Source: an uncultured Oscillospiraceae bacterium
GTDB taxonomy: Bacteria; Bacillota; Clostridia; Oscillospirales; Oscillospiraceae
Length of the DNA: 16,417 nt
Assembly (NCBI GenBank): GCA_900759385.1
Contig: CAAEUZ010000081.1
Location: 1-16,417 of the forward strand
Direction of reading: 5' to 3'
Below the pieces are notes generated by a model that was not told the DNA's origin, ran no database searches, and saw nothing but the letters and a program-made list of their open reading frames with translations. Numbering within the stretch: position 1 is the stretch's first letter; each line of letters starts with the position of its first letter. The position numbers and the translations under genes were made by a program. Shown here one piece after another: positions 5,990-12,582 of this stretch.

Positions 5990-7234
5990 ATGTACGAAAA
6001 AAGAGTCCTGCCCAACGGCGTCACCGTGGTGCTCGACCACGCGGACGGGGTGCGCAGCGCCTCGCTGGGCATCTGGGTGCGCTCCGGCTCCCGGTATGAG
6101 AGCGGGGATGAGGCCGGTGCGGCACATTTCATAGAACACATGCTCTTCAAGGGCACCGATAAGTATACCGGCACCGAGCTGGCCGAGCGCATGGACGGCC
6201 TGGGCGCGGAGGTAAACGCCTACACCTCGCGCGACTGCACGAGCTACTACGTCCGCGCGCTGGACACCAGCCTCGCCGCGGCCGCGGAGCTGCTGGGAGA
6301 CATGTTCCTCCGCTCGCGCTTTGACAGCGCCGACATGGACACCGAGCGCGGCGTCATCCTCGACGAGATACGCATGTACGACGACATGCCGGACGACGTG
6401 GCCAACGAGCTGCTGGTGCGCACCTGCTTCCCGGGCCCGCTGGGCGCGCCCGTGCTCGGCTCGCGCGAGAGCGTGCTGGCCATGAGCCGCGGTACGCTGC
6501 TGTCTTTCAAGGCGCGGCAATACGTCCCCGCCAACATCGTCGTGGCCTGCGCCGGGCATTTCCGCGACCGGGACCTGGAGCGGCTCACAGGCAGCCTCGC
6601 CCAGCTGCCCACGTCCGCGCCCGTACCCGCGGAGCCGTCCCGGTACACGCCCGGCATCGCCGTGGAAAAGCGCGCGACAGAACAGAACCAGCTGCTGCTG
6701 GCCTTCCCGGGCATCACCTATGAGAGCGGCGAGCGCTGCACGCTGGGCATCATGAACGCCATCCTGGGCGGCTCGGCCAGCTCCCGGCTCTACCGCCGTC
6801 TGCGCGACGAGCTGGGGCTGTGCTACGACCTGGAGACCTTTGACATGACCTGGGCGGACACGGGCCTCTTCGGCATCGGCGCTGCCACCAGCGCCGAAAA
6901 CGAGCCACGGGCCCTGGAGGCCATCGTGGCCGAGCTGCTGCGCTTCCTGGACGACGGCCCCACCCGGGCCGAGATGGACCGGGCCCGCGCCCAGGCCGAG
7001 TCCGGGGCCGTCCTGGCCCTGGAGAGCACCCTGGCGCGCATGCGCAGGCTCGGCCAGGGCGAGCTGCTGCTGGGCCGCGCCATGGAGGTCGACGAACTGC
7101 TGGAGCGCTACAGCGCCGTCACCGCCGGCGACGTGCTGTCGCTGGCGCGCAGGCTGATAGATTTCAGGCAGCTGTCCGTCACCGCCCTGGGCGACGTGCG
7201 CCCGCGCGAGGCGTACGCCGGACTCGGGCAGTGA
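5990..7234 (+). CDS. M16 family zinc metallopeptidase (processing-protease-like)
   Basis: Insulinase-family peptidase, probably cytoplasmic since no signal peptide is seen. It has the inverted zinc motif HFIEH (His46, Glu49, His50), and the third ligand Glu126 in RGVILDEIRMY lies 76 residues after the second His, the spacing of this family. The N-terminal catalytic domain spans about 10-160; the non-catalytic M16_C domain follows, with LYRRLRDELGLCYDLETF typical of it. At 414 aa it matches the single-chain bacterial two-domain forms (YmxG/MPP-beta-like). GTG at 5972 would add six residues, but ATG 5990 gives the standard MYEKRVLPNGVTVV start; neither has a strong ribosome site. The substrate is unknown. 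Confidence 0.93.
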   Translation: MYEKRVLPNGVTVVLDHADGVRSASLGIWVRSGSRYESGDEAGAAHFIEHMLFKGTDKYTGTELAERMDGLGAEVNAYTSRDCTSYYVRALDTSLAAAAELLGDMFLRSRFDSADMDTERGVILDEIRMYDDMPDDVANELLVRTCFPGPLGAPVLGSRESVLAMSRGTLLSFKARQYVPANIVVACAGHFRDRDLERLTGSLAQLPTSAPVPAEPSRYTPGIAVEKRATEQNQLLLAFPGITYESGERCTLGIMNAILGGSASSRLYRRLRDELGLCYDLETFDMTWADTGLFGIGAATSAENEPRALEAIVAELLRFLDDGPTRAEMDRARAQAESGAVLALESTLARMRRLGQGELLLGRAMEVDELLERYSAVTAGDVLSLARRLIDFRQLSVTALGDVRPREAYAGLGQ

Positions 7235-7405
7235 CCGCCCCGGCCACGCCGCGCCTGGGCACGCGGGAGGAACGTCTCTGGTTAAACAGCATAATTTTAC
7301 ATTGTAATAATTGTATATATTGCTGATTGCATATTATCACGTCTGTGGTATAATGGCCGCACTACTTCAAGCCTGACGGGACGGCTTAAGTCCCGGGTGT
7401 GTGGT
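7235..7405. other. Intergenic region with AT-rich island before potassium-channel genes
   Basis: No gene is visible. No clear terminator follows the peptidase gene. An AT-rich stretch (about 7288-7345) stands out in GC-rich DNA and contains the small palindrome TTACA-T-TGTAA (7297-7307). The leader from the promoter to ATG is only about 45 nt, too short for the c-di-AMP (ydaO-type) riboswitch that often precedes ktr genes. Confidence 0.6.
7327..7354 (+). promoter_or_regulatory. Promoter of the ktrB/ktrA-like operon
   Basis: TATAAT at 7349-7354 with a poor -35 (TTGCAT at 7327-7332, 16-bp spacer), in an AT-rich region that may act as an UP-like element. The leader can form either AAGCC/GGCTT or CGGGAC/GTCCCG stems, which exclude each other. 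Confidence 0.55.
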
Positions 7406-8731
7406 ATGAAAGGCAAACAGCTTACATCAGTCCAGACGATAGCCCTTGGCTTCTTCCTTGTCATCATGGTCGGCACGCTGCTTTTGATGCTGCCGGTCTC
7501 TTCGGCAACGGGGGAGGTCACGGGCTTTATTCCTTCCCTCTTCACCGCAACCAGCGCCAGCTGCGTCACCGGCCTCGTCATGGTGGATACGGGCACGCAC
7601 TGGTCGTTTTTCGGGCAGGCGGTGGTACTGGTGCTCATCCAGATCGGCGGCCTCGGCTTCATGACCATCGCCACGCTCTTCTCCAAGCTGGTCAAGCGGC
7701 GCATGAGCATGCATGAGCGCGGTGTCATGGCGGCCTCGATAAGCTCCTCCGGCATCGGGCGCATCACGGAGATAACCGGCACCATCGGCTGGGGTACGCT
7801 GCTCTTCGAGGGCGTGGGCGCGGCGCTGCTGTGTATCCGCTTCATCCCCGAGCGCGGCTTCTGGGAGGGCCTCTGGTTCGGCATCTTCCACTCGGTCACG
7901 GCCTTCTGCAACGCCGGCTTCGACATCATCGGCAACTACGCCTCGCTGACCGCGTACTACGACGACGCGCTGGTCTGCGTGACCATAATGGCCCTCATCA
8001 CCATCGGCGGACTGGGCTTCCTGGTCTGGGACGACATCAAGCGCAACAAGCTCAACTGGCGGCGCTACGAGCTGCAGACCAAGCTGGTGCTGGTCACCAG
8101 CGCAGTGCTGACCGTCGGCGGCGCGGTTATATTCTTCTTCCTGGAGCGCAACCGCATGAACGCGGACATGACCTTCGGCGAGCAGGTGCTGGTGAGTTTC
8201 TTCTCCTCGGTCACTCCGCGCACGGCGGGCTACAACAGCGTGGACACCGCGGCGCTCTCGCCCGGCAGCAAGCTGCTGACCATCATCCTCATGTTCATCG
8301 GCGGCTCGTCCGGCTCCACGGCCGGCGGCGTCAAGACCACTACCCTGGCCGTCCTGGCCGTGGGCCTGGCAGCCGGCGTGCGCGGCAAGCGCGACCCGGA
8401 GATCTTCGGCCGCCGCATCTCCAGCGACAACATGCGTCAGGCGGGCGTGATGGTCTTCATGAATCTCTCCCTCGCCCTCACAGGCGCGCTCCTCATCTGC
8501 CTGGTGCAGGATTTCGAGCTCACGGACGTGCTCTTCGAGGTCTTCTCCGCCATGGGCACGGTGGGCATGACCACAGGAATCACACGGGATCTGTGCGATT
8601 TTTCCGCGGTAATCATAGTTCTGCTCATGTATCTGGGCCGGGTGGGCAGCCTCTCGTTTGCAATGGCCCTGTTGGAAAGGCGGGCACACGCGCGCGTGCG
8701 CTGCCCGGAGGAATCTGTAACAATAGGTTAA
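7406..8731 (+). CDS. ktrB: Potassium uptake channel subunit, TrkH/KtrB family
   Basis: Membrane pore-forming subunit for K+ uptake, working with the RCK subunit encoded next. The four pore loops with selectivity-filter glycines are visible: SCVTGLV (Gly56), FCNAGFD (Gly171), PRTAGYN (Gly275) and MGTVGMT (Gly387). Each is preceded by hydrophobic segments as expected for the four membrane-pore-membrane repeats. GGSSGSTAGGVKTTT (299-313), the gating-loop region typical of KtrB/TrkH, is present. At 441 aa it is KtrB-sized. ATG 7406 is preferred to the upstream GTG at 7397 because homologues begin with a short basic stretch and then LALGFxLVI. The family is sure; naming it KtrB rather than TrkH rests on length and the single-RCK partner. 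Confidence 0.93.
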   Translation: MKGKQLTSVQTIALGFFLVIMVGTLLLMLPVSSATGEVTGFIPSLFTATSASCVTGLVMVDTGTHWSFFGQAVVLVLIQIGGLGFMTIATLFSKLVKRRMSMHERGVMAASISSSGIGRITEITGTIGWGTLLFEGVGAALLCIRFIPERGFWEGLWFGIFHSVTAFCNAGFDIIGNYASLTAYYDDALVCVTIMALITIGGLGFLVWDDIKRNKLNWRRYELQTKLVLVTSAVLTVGGAVIFFFLERNRMNADMTFGEQVLVSFFSSVTPRTAGYNSVDTAALSPGSKLLTIILMFIGGSSGSTAGGVKTTTLAVLAVGLAAGVRGKRDPEIFGRRISSDNMRQAGVMVFMNLSLALTGALLICLVQDFELTDVLFEVFSAMGTVGMTTGITRDLCDFSAVIIVLLMYLGRVGSLSFAMALLERRAHARVRCPEESVTIG

Positions 8732-8746
8732 CGGAGGTCAGTCAGG

Positions 8747-9394
8747 ATGAAATCATTCCTCATCATCGGCATGGGCACCTTTGGCCACCATCTCTGCCAG
8801 GCCCTCTGCCGCAACAAGTGCGAAATCATGATAGTTGACCAGAACGCCGAGGCGGTGGAGGACATGCTCCCCTACGTCACGGAGGCCAAGGTCGCCGACT
8901 GCACGAACATCGACGTGCTCAGGAGCTTCGACGTACCCAGTTTCGACGCCTGCTTTGTCTGCGTAAACCAGGCCTTCCAGGCCTGCCTGGAGATCACCGA
9001 CCAGCTCAAGGAGCTGGGCGCCACCCGCGTCTACAGCAAGGCTGACCGCGACCTGGAAGCCAAGTTCCTGCGCCGCTGCGGGGCCGACTACATCATCTAT
9101 CCGGAGCGCGACGCCGCCGAGCGCATCGCCGTGCGCGAATCGAGCGAGCGCATCTTCGACTTCATCAGCCTCAGCGAGGGCTGCGCCATCTGCGAGATCG
9201 AGCCCCCGGCGGAGTGGATGGGCCGCTCTGTCGCCGACGTCGGCCTGCGCTCGCGCTACAACCTCAACCTCATCGCCGCCCGCACCGACGATGAAAAGCT
9301 CCATCCGGTGCTCGACCCGGCCTACAAGTTCAGCACCGCCGAGCATGTGCTCGTCCTCGGAAGCATGGACGACATACGCAGCGTCACCTCGTGA
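8747..9394 (+). CDS. ktrA: Potassium channel regulatory subunit, TrkA/KtrA family (RCK)
   Basis: Cytoplasmic nucleotide-binding gating ring for the preceding channel. The N-terminal RCK domain has the Rossmann GMGTFG (8-13) and the ribose-binding Asp31 (MIVDQN). A C-terminal RCK_C (TrkA-C) domain covers about 135-215 (EIEPPAEWMGRSVADVGLR). In B. subtilis KtrA, RCK_N binds ATP/ADP and RCK_C binds c-di-AMP; whether this one does is inference. At 215 aa with one RCK module it is KtrA-like rather than a double-length TrkA. A strong GGAGG directly follows the ktrB stop, 15 bp upstream, so the pair is one operon. Confidence 0.93.
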   Translation: MKSFLIIGMGTFGHHLCQALCRNKCEIMIVDQNAEAVEDMLPYVTEAKVADCTNIDVLRSFDVPSFDACFVCVNQAFQACLEITDQLKELGATRVYSKADRDLEAKFLRRCGADYIIYPERDAAERIAVRESSERIFDFISLSEGCAICEIEPPAEWMGRSVADVGLRSRYNLNLIAARTDDEKLHPVLDPAYKFSTAEHVLVLGSMDDIRSVTS

Positions 9395-9399
9395 TTCGC

Positions 9400-9428
9400 T
9401 TGACCTCGCGCCGGGCTTGTGTTACTAT
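9400..9428 (+). promoter_or_regulatory. Promoter for the vanZ-like gene
   Basis: TTGACC, 17-bp spacer, TACTAT, with an upstream TG (TGTTACTAT). It begins 5 bp after the ktrA stop codon and 62 bp before the next start, so the VanZ gene can be expressed separately from ktrBA. Confidence 0.68.
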
Positions 9429-9461
9429 GATTGGACATTTCCCCGCGTGAAAGGAAAAGCT

Positions 9462-9989
9462 ATGTTCGACATCCTGTTTGATTTTGCCCTGCTCGCAACG
9501 TTCTACCTGCTGCTCTACAGCCTGCGCCTGCAAAAGCGCGACAGGCGCTACAGGGTATGGTTCACGCTTCTGTACGTCTACCTCTGCATGGTGGCGTATG
9601 TGACGCTGATGCCCTTCCAGCTGGCCATCCCGGGCGCAAACCCGCTCTTCCTCGATGAAGTCAACCTGGAGCCCTTCGTCGATATAAAGCACGGCTACCT
9701 GGGGGCAAGGCGGGGCGTTATACTCAACTTTGTTATGTTCCTGCCGCTGGGTTTCCTGCTCCCCACGCTGAAACGGCGCGGCTTCATCAAGGTGGCGGCC
9801 CTCAGCTTCCTGGCCAGCCTGGCCATCGAGAGCATACAGCTGCTCTACTGCTGGGGCGCGGTCTCCAACCGGCGCACCTTCGACGTGACGGACCTGATCA
9901 TGAACACGGCCGGCGGATTTGCCGGATATATACTGTTCCGTCTCGTCCGTCCCATCGTGCTCCGGCTCGACCCGGAGCTGCCCCGCTAG
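9462..9989 (+). CDS. VanZ family membrane protein
   Basis: Small polytopic membrane protein of the VanZ family. VanZ of Enterococcus gives low-level teicoplanin resistance, but chromosomal homologues mostly have no proven role, so no resistance claim is made. Family motifs are present: NFVMFLPLGFLLP, LAIESIQLLYC, and RTFDVTDLIMNTAGGFAGY. About four membrane segments fit in 175 aa. The frame opens at 9291 inside ktrA, but ATG 9462 is chosen because AAAGGA precedes it and it follows the promoter at 9400-9428. A strong terminator ends the unit about 90 bp downstream. Confidence 0.9.
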   Translation: MFDILFDFALLATFYLLLYSLRLQKRDRRYRVWFTLLYVYLCMVAYVTLMPFQLAIPGANPLFLDEVNLEPFVDIKHGYLGARRGVILNFVMFLPLGFLLPTLKRRGFIKVAALSFLASLAIESIQLLYCWGAVSNRRTFDVTDLIMNTAGGFAGYILFRLVRPIVLRLDPELPR

Positions 9990-10077
9990 CTGCCCGCCCG
10001 GGAACAGGCCCCGCGCAAAGCAACTTCATACCGGCGCGCACCAGGCAAAAACCGCCTCCTGCCGCCCGTTTTCAGGC

Positions 10078-10122
10078 GCATTATGCCGCCGGTCCTTTCG
10101 GACCGGCGGCATAATGCTTTTT
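10078..10122 (+). terminator. Strong intrinsic terminator with perfect 18-bp arms
   Basis: The left arm 10078-10095 (GCATTATGCCGCCGGTCC) and right arm 10100-10117 are exact complements around a TTTC loop, followed by TTTTT. It ends vanZ transcription and insulates the next operon, whose -35 begins 4 bp later. Confidence 0.95.
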
Positions 10123-10125
10123 CTG

Positions 10126-10155
10126 TTGACAAACAAACTGTATTATGCGTATAAT
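10126..10155 (+). promoter_or_regulatory. Consensus promoter of the GntR/ABC operon
   Basis: Perfect TTGACA (10126-10131) and perfect TATAAT (10150-10155) with an 18-bp spacer, the best promoter in the window. Such strength fits a promoter held down by a repressor; the operator-like repeats at 10139-10159 and 10168-10188 overlap the -10 and the start region. Confidence 0.85.
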
Positions 10156-10159
10156 ACGG
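10139..10159. promoter_or_regulatory. Operator-like inverted repeat 1
   Basis: GTATTAT-GCGT-ATAATAC is a perfect 7-bp inverted repeat (10140-10157) covering the -10 box. A repressor bound here would block RNA polymerase. The likely binder is the GntR protein encoded 46 bp downstream (inference). Confidence 0.68.
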
Positions 10160-10167
10160 TTAGAAAG

Positions 10168-10188
10168 TGTATTAGTCGTGTAACACAG
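10168..10188. promoter_or_regulatory. Operator-like inverted repeat 2 (degenerate copy)
   Basis: Starting TGTATTA and ending TAACACAG, this 21-bp stretch matches repeat 1 at 16 of 21 positions, including TGTATTA, the central CGT and TAA. It lies exactly 29 bp downstream, past the expected transcription start and just before the ribosome site. Its own dyad symmetry is weaker (outer GTGT/ACAC). Confidence 0.55.
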
Positions 10189-10204
10189 TTTGGAGGTGGT
10201 CAGC

Positions 10205-10591
10205 TTGGTCTCGTTTGAGGGCTTCAGGCCCGAGGGCAGCGCGCCCATATACCAGCAGATTGTGACCTACGTCAAGCGCGGCATCGTGGCGGGCGAGATA
10301 CCCGATGGGGACGAGCTGCCCAGCCGGAGGATGCTCTCTGCCCTGCTGGGTGTAAACCCCAACACGGTGCAGAAGGCCTGCCGCATACTCGAGGAGGAGG
10401 GCATACTGGTATCGCACGCGGGCGCGAAGAGCTTCGTGATATACACACCGGAAAAGCGCGACGAGCTCAGGGGCGAGCTGGTCGTCGAGGGCGCCGCCGC
10501 GGCGGCGCTGCAGCTAAAGCAAATGGGCGTAACGCTCGATGAGGCCATACGGCTCATAAGCCGGGCCTGGGAGGAGGACAAAGACCAATGA
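10205..10591 (+). CDS. GntR-family transcriptional regulator, YtrA subfamily
   Basis: Short DNA-binding repressor of 128 aa. A GntR winged helix-turn-helix (about 10-75) reads PIYQQIVTYVKRGIVAGEI, then LPSRRMLSALLGVNPNTVQKACRILEEEGIL. The short helical tail (about 50 residues) is the small dimerisation region typical of the YtrA subfamily, with no large effector domain. The start is TTG at 10205, 6 nt after GGAGGTG (10192-10198); the longer TTG start at 10190 would overlap that ribosome site. It is first in an operon, shares an ATGA overlap with the next gene, and probably represses its own promoter through the two upstream repeats. The inducer is unknown. Confidence 0.92.
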   Translation: MVSFEGFRPEGSAPIYQQIVTYVKRGIVAGEIPDGDELPSRRMLSALLGVNPNTVQKACRILEEEGILVSHAGAKSFVIYTPEKRDELRGELVVEGAAAAALQLKQMGVTLDEAIRLISRAWEEDKDQ

Positions 10592-11361
10592 AAAAACACC
10601 TTTCCGTATTCGTATTCATGTCCAGATACATGCTCTGGCCCACGCTGCTGGTGTCCGTACTGGGCGCGGCGGCCACCTTCTGGCGCCTGCACAGCGCGCT
10701 GGACGAGGCCATAGCCGGCTACGGCGGCTTCGGCGGCGGGTTCTTTGACGCCGCGGGCATAGTGGTCAAAACAGGTGTCACGCTGCTGGCCGTGCTGCTG
10801 ATGCTGCCCCTGCGCGAGCGCAGCGGCGTCCAGCCCGGCTACACGCTGCGCCGCCTGCGCGTGAGCGAGCGCACGGCCTTCCTCTGGCAGGGCGCGGCGG
10901 CCGGTATGGCGCTCTTCATTTTCCTGATGGTGCAGGGCGCGGTATGCCTCTTCTACGGGCTCTGGCTGCAGAATAACGGCTATGGCAGCGCCGGGAACAT
11001 GTCGCTGCTGGTCGCCATGGTCACCAGCACGCCCACGCACGCCGTGTTCCCCCTCGGCGACTGGCCGGTCTATATCCGCATGGCCGCCGTACTCTTCACG
11101 CTCGGCTGCTCCACGGCCTACTCCGGCTTCATCTCCCGTCGCGGGAAACTGGCGCTCTCGCCTTTCGTGCTGCTGGCCCTGGCCTGGTTCACGGACGCGG
11201 TGTTTGCCTCCGTGGGCGAATACACGTACGAGGCGCTCATAGCGGCGGTCTGCGCCATATCGCTGGCCTGTATGCTCATCTCCATACACAGCCGCGAACA
11301 GGACGACGACGGCGTCTCCGACTACGACGCCGCCGGAGGTGAGCAGCTTGGACAGAACTGA
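10588..11361 (+). CDS. Multi-spanning membrane protein, probable ABC permease-type subunit
   Basis: I do not recognise a named family. The 257-aa protein has about six hydrophobic segments: near 15-33, 51-71, 95-125 (possibly two), 133-170, 185-205 and 215-232. That count fits an ABC transporter membrane subunit. The link to the ATPase gene downstream is by operon position, not motif. The start overlaps the GntR stop (ATGA), and GGGAGGAGG precedes it within the regulator's last codons. It could partner with the next, smaller membrane protein to form the transport channel. Confidence 0.72.
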   Translation: MKKHLSVFVFMSRYMLWPTLLVSVLGAAATFWRLHSALDEAIAGYGGFGGGFFDAAGIVVKTGVTLLAVLLMLPLRERSGVQPGYTLRRLRVSERTAFLWQGAAAGMALFIFLMVQGAVCLFYGLWLQNNGYGSAGNMSLLVAMVTSTPTHAVFPLGDWPVYIRMAAVLFTLGCSTAYSGFISRRGKLALSPFVLLALAWFTDAVFASVGEYTYEALIAAVCAISLACMLISIHSREQDDDGVSDYDAAGGEQLGQN

Positions 11362-11833
11362 CCGCCTGGTCCCGCCCGGCTTCAGCCTGCGCCGCGAGCT
11401 CGGCCTCGCCGCCATTTTCATTTCAAGCGCGGCCGCCGTGCTGCTCCTGGGCTACGTCACGGCCTTTATGAACGCGCGGTACAGCATGGTCAACAGCCAC
11501 AGTTTTGAACACTTCCCCGGCTGTGTGGAGATGCTCATGCCGGGCGTCATAGCCTTCGGCGTGGCGAGCGCGGCCTTTGTATGGATGTTCTTCCGCTATC
11601 TCTCCTATCTCTACCGCGGCGGCAGCCGTGCCATATACACCATGCGCAGGCTGCGCCGCCGCCTTGAGCCCGTCGTGCGCTGCTGCACCATACCGGTGCT
11701 GGGACTGCTGGCCTGCCAGCTGCTCTGGCGCGGGCTGGCCCTGGTCCTGGGCGCGGGCTACATGCGCGCCGTGCCAGCGGAATATATACCGCCCGGCGCC
11801 TGGGAGGAGCTCATACATCTCTTAACTCACTAG
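11348..11833 (+). CDS. Small three-spanning membrane protein
   Basis: Unrecognised 161-aa protein with three hydrophobic segments: LAAIFISSAAAVLLLGYVTAF, GVIAFGVASAAFVWMFF and IPVLGLLACQLLWRGLALVLG. Between the second and third is a basic cytoplasmic-looking stretch (GGSRAIYTMRRLRRRLEP). The start is TTG 11348, 6 nt after GGAGGTG (11335-11341), rather than the GTG at 11339 that lies inside this ribosome site. The context closely resembles that of the GntR TTG start. It overlaps the previous gene by 14 bp and precedes the ATPase by 11 bp, so it is probably a second membrane component of the transporter. Confidence 0.7.
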   Translation: MDRTDRLVPPGFSLRRELGLAAIFISSAAAVLLLGYVTAFMNARYSMVNSHSFEHFPGCVEMLMPGVIAFGVASAAFVWMFFRYLSYLYRGGSRAIYTMRRLRRRLEPVVRCCTIPVLGLLACQLLWRGLALVLGAGYMRAVPAEYIPPGAWEELIHLLTH

Positions 11834-11844
11834 GGGGCATTAAA

Positions 11845-12582
11845 ATGCTTGAGATAAAAAACGTCAGCAAGAAATATAACTCCAAGCTCGCGCTGAACAA
11901 CGTGAGCCTGTCCCTGCCCCGCGGGGAGCTCGTGGGCCTCTTCGGCGAAAACGGTGCCGGCAAGACCACGCTGATGAAGTGCATACTCGGGTTCCTGCGC
12001 TATCAGGGCCGCATAACGCTCGACGGCGAGCCCATCACGCACGCCAACCTGGAGCGCATCGCCTTCGCCACCAGCGAACACAGCTTCTTCCCCGACCTCT
12101 CGCCGAAGGGCCACGCGCAGTTTTACGCCGAGCACTTCCCCAAGTTCAACCGCAGGCGCTTCGACGTGCTGATGGACTTCTTCGCCATACCCATGTCCGG
12201 GGCGGCGCGCAGCCTCTCCACCGGCCAGAAGAACCAGTTTGAGGTCGTGCTGGCGCTCAGCCAGGGTGCCGATTACATCCTCATGGACGAACCCTTTGCC
12301 GGCAACGACATCTTCAACCGCGAGGACTTCTACAAGGTGCTGCTCGGCATACTCACCGAGGGCGAGACCGTGCTGCTCTCGACCCATCTGCTGGAGGAGG
12401 TCAGCGGCTTCATCAGCCGCGCCGTGCTCATCCACAAGGGATGCATCACCGGCGACGTGTCCATGTCCGAGCTCGAAGAGCGCGGCGAGAGCCTGATTGA
12501 CTACGTAAAGAGCGCCTGGAATTACCGCGCCGACCGCATCTCCCGGGCCATTGACGAGCTCGGCGGCGGGGACGAGACATGA
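11845..12582 (+). CDS. ABC transporter ATP-binding protein (YtrB/BcrA-like)
   Basis: Cytoplasmic ATPase expected to drive the membrane proteins encoded just upstream. It has Walker A GENGAGKT (34-41), signature LSTGQ (124-128, normally LSGGQ), Walker B YILMDEP (Asp148, Glu149) and H-loop His181 (LLSTH). The Q-loop region reads IAFATSEHSFFPDLS, with Ser where Gln or Glu is usual and Glu next to it. FAGNDIFNRED after Walker B resembles YtrB-type ATPases (FSGxDPxxR). AGGGGG precedes the ATG. At 245 aa it has a tail beyond the core. The transported substrate cannot be read from the sequence; similar systems deal with cell-envelope stress. Confidence 0.92.
   Translation: MLEIKNVSKKYNSKLALNNVSLSLPRGELVGLFGENGAGKTTLMKCILGFLRYQGRITLDGEPITHANLERIAFATSEHSFFPDLSPKGHAQFYAEHFPKFNRRRFDVLMDFFAIPMSGAARSLSTGQKNQFEVVLALSQGADYILMDEPFAGNDIFNREDFYKVLLGILTEGETVLLSTHLLEEVSGFISRAVLIHKGCITGDVSMSELEERGESLIDYVKSAWNYRADRISRAIDELGGGDET

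Noticed and set aside
7427..8689. 420-aa minus-strand open frame
   Set aside because: Antisense shadow of the KtrB gene, rich in His, Glu and Ala with no motif; KtrB has all four pore loops.
10267..11421. 384-aa minus-strand open frame
   Set aside because: Antisense to the GntR and membrane-protein genes; no ribosome site or recognisable domain.
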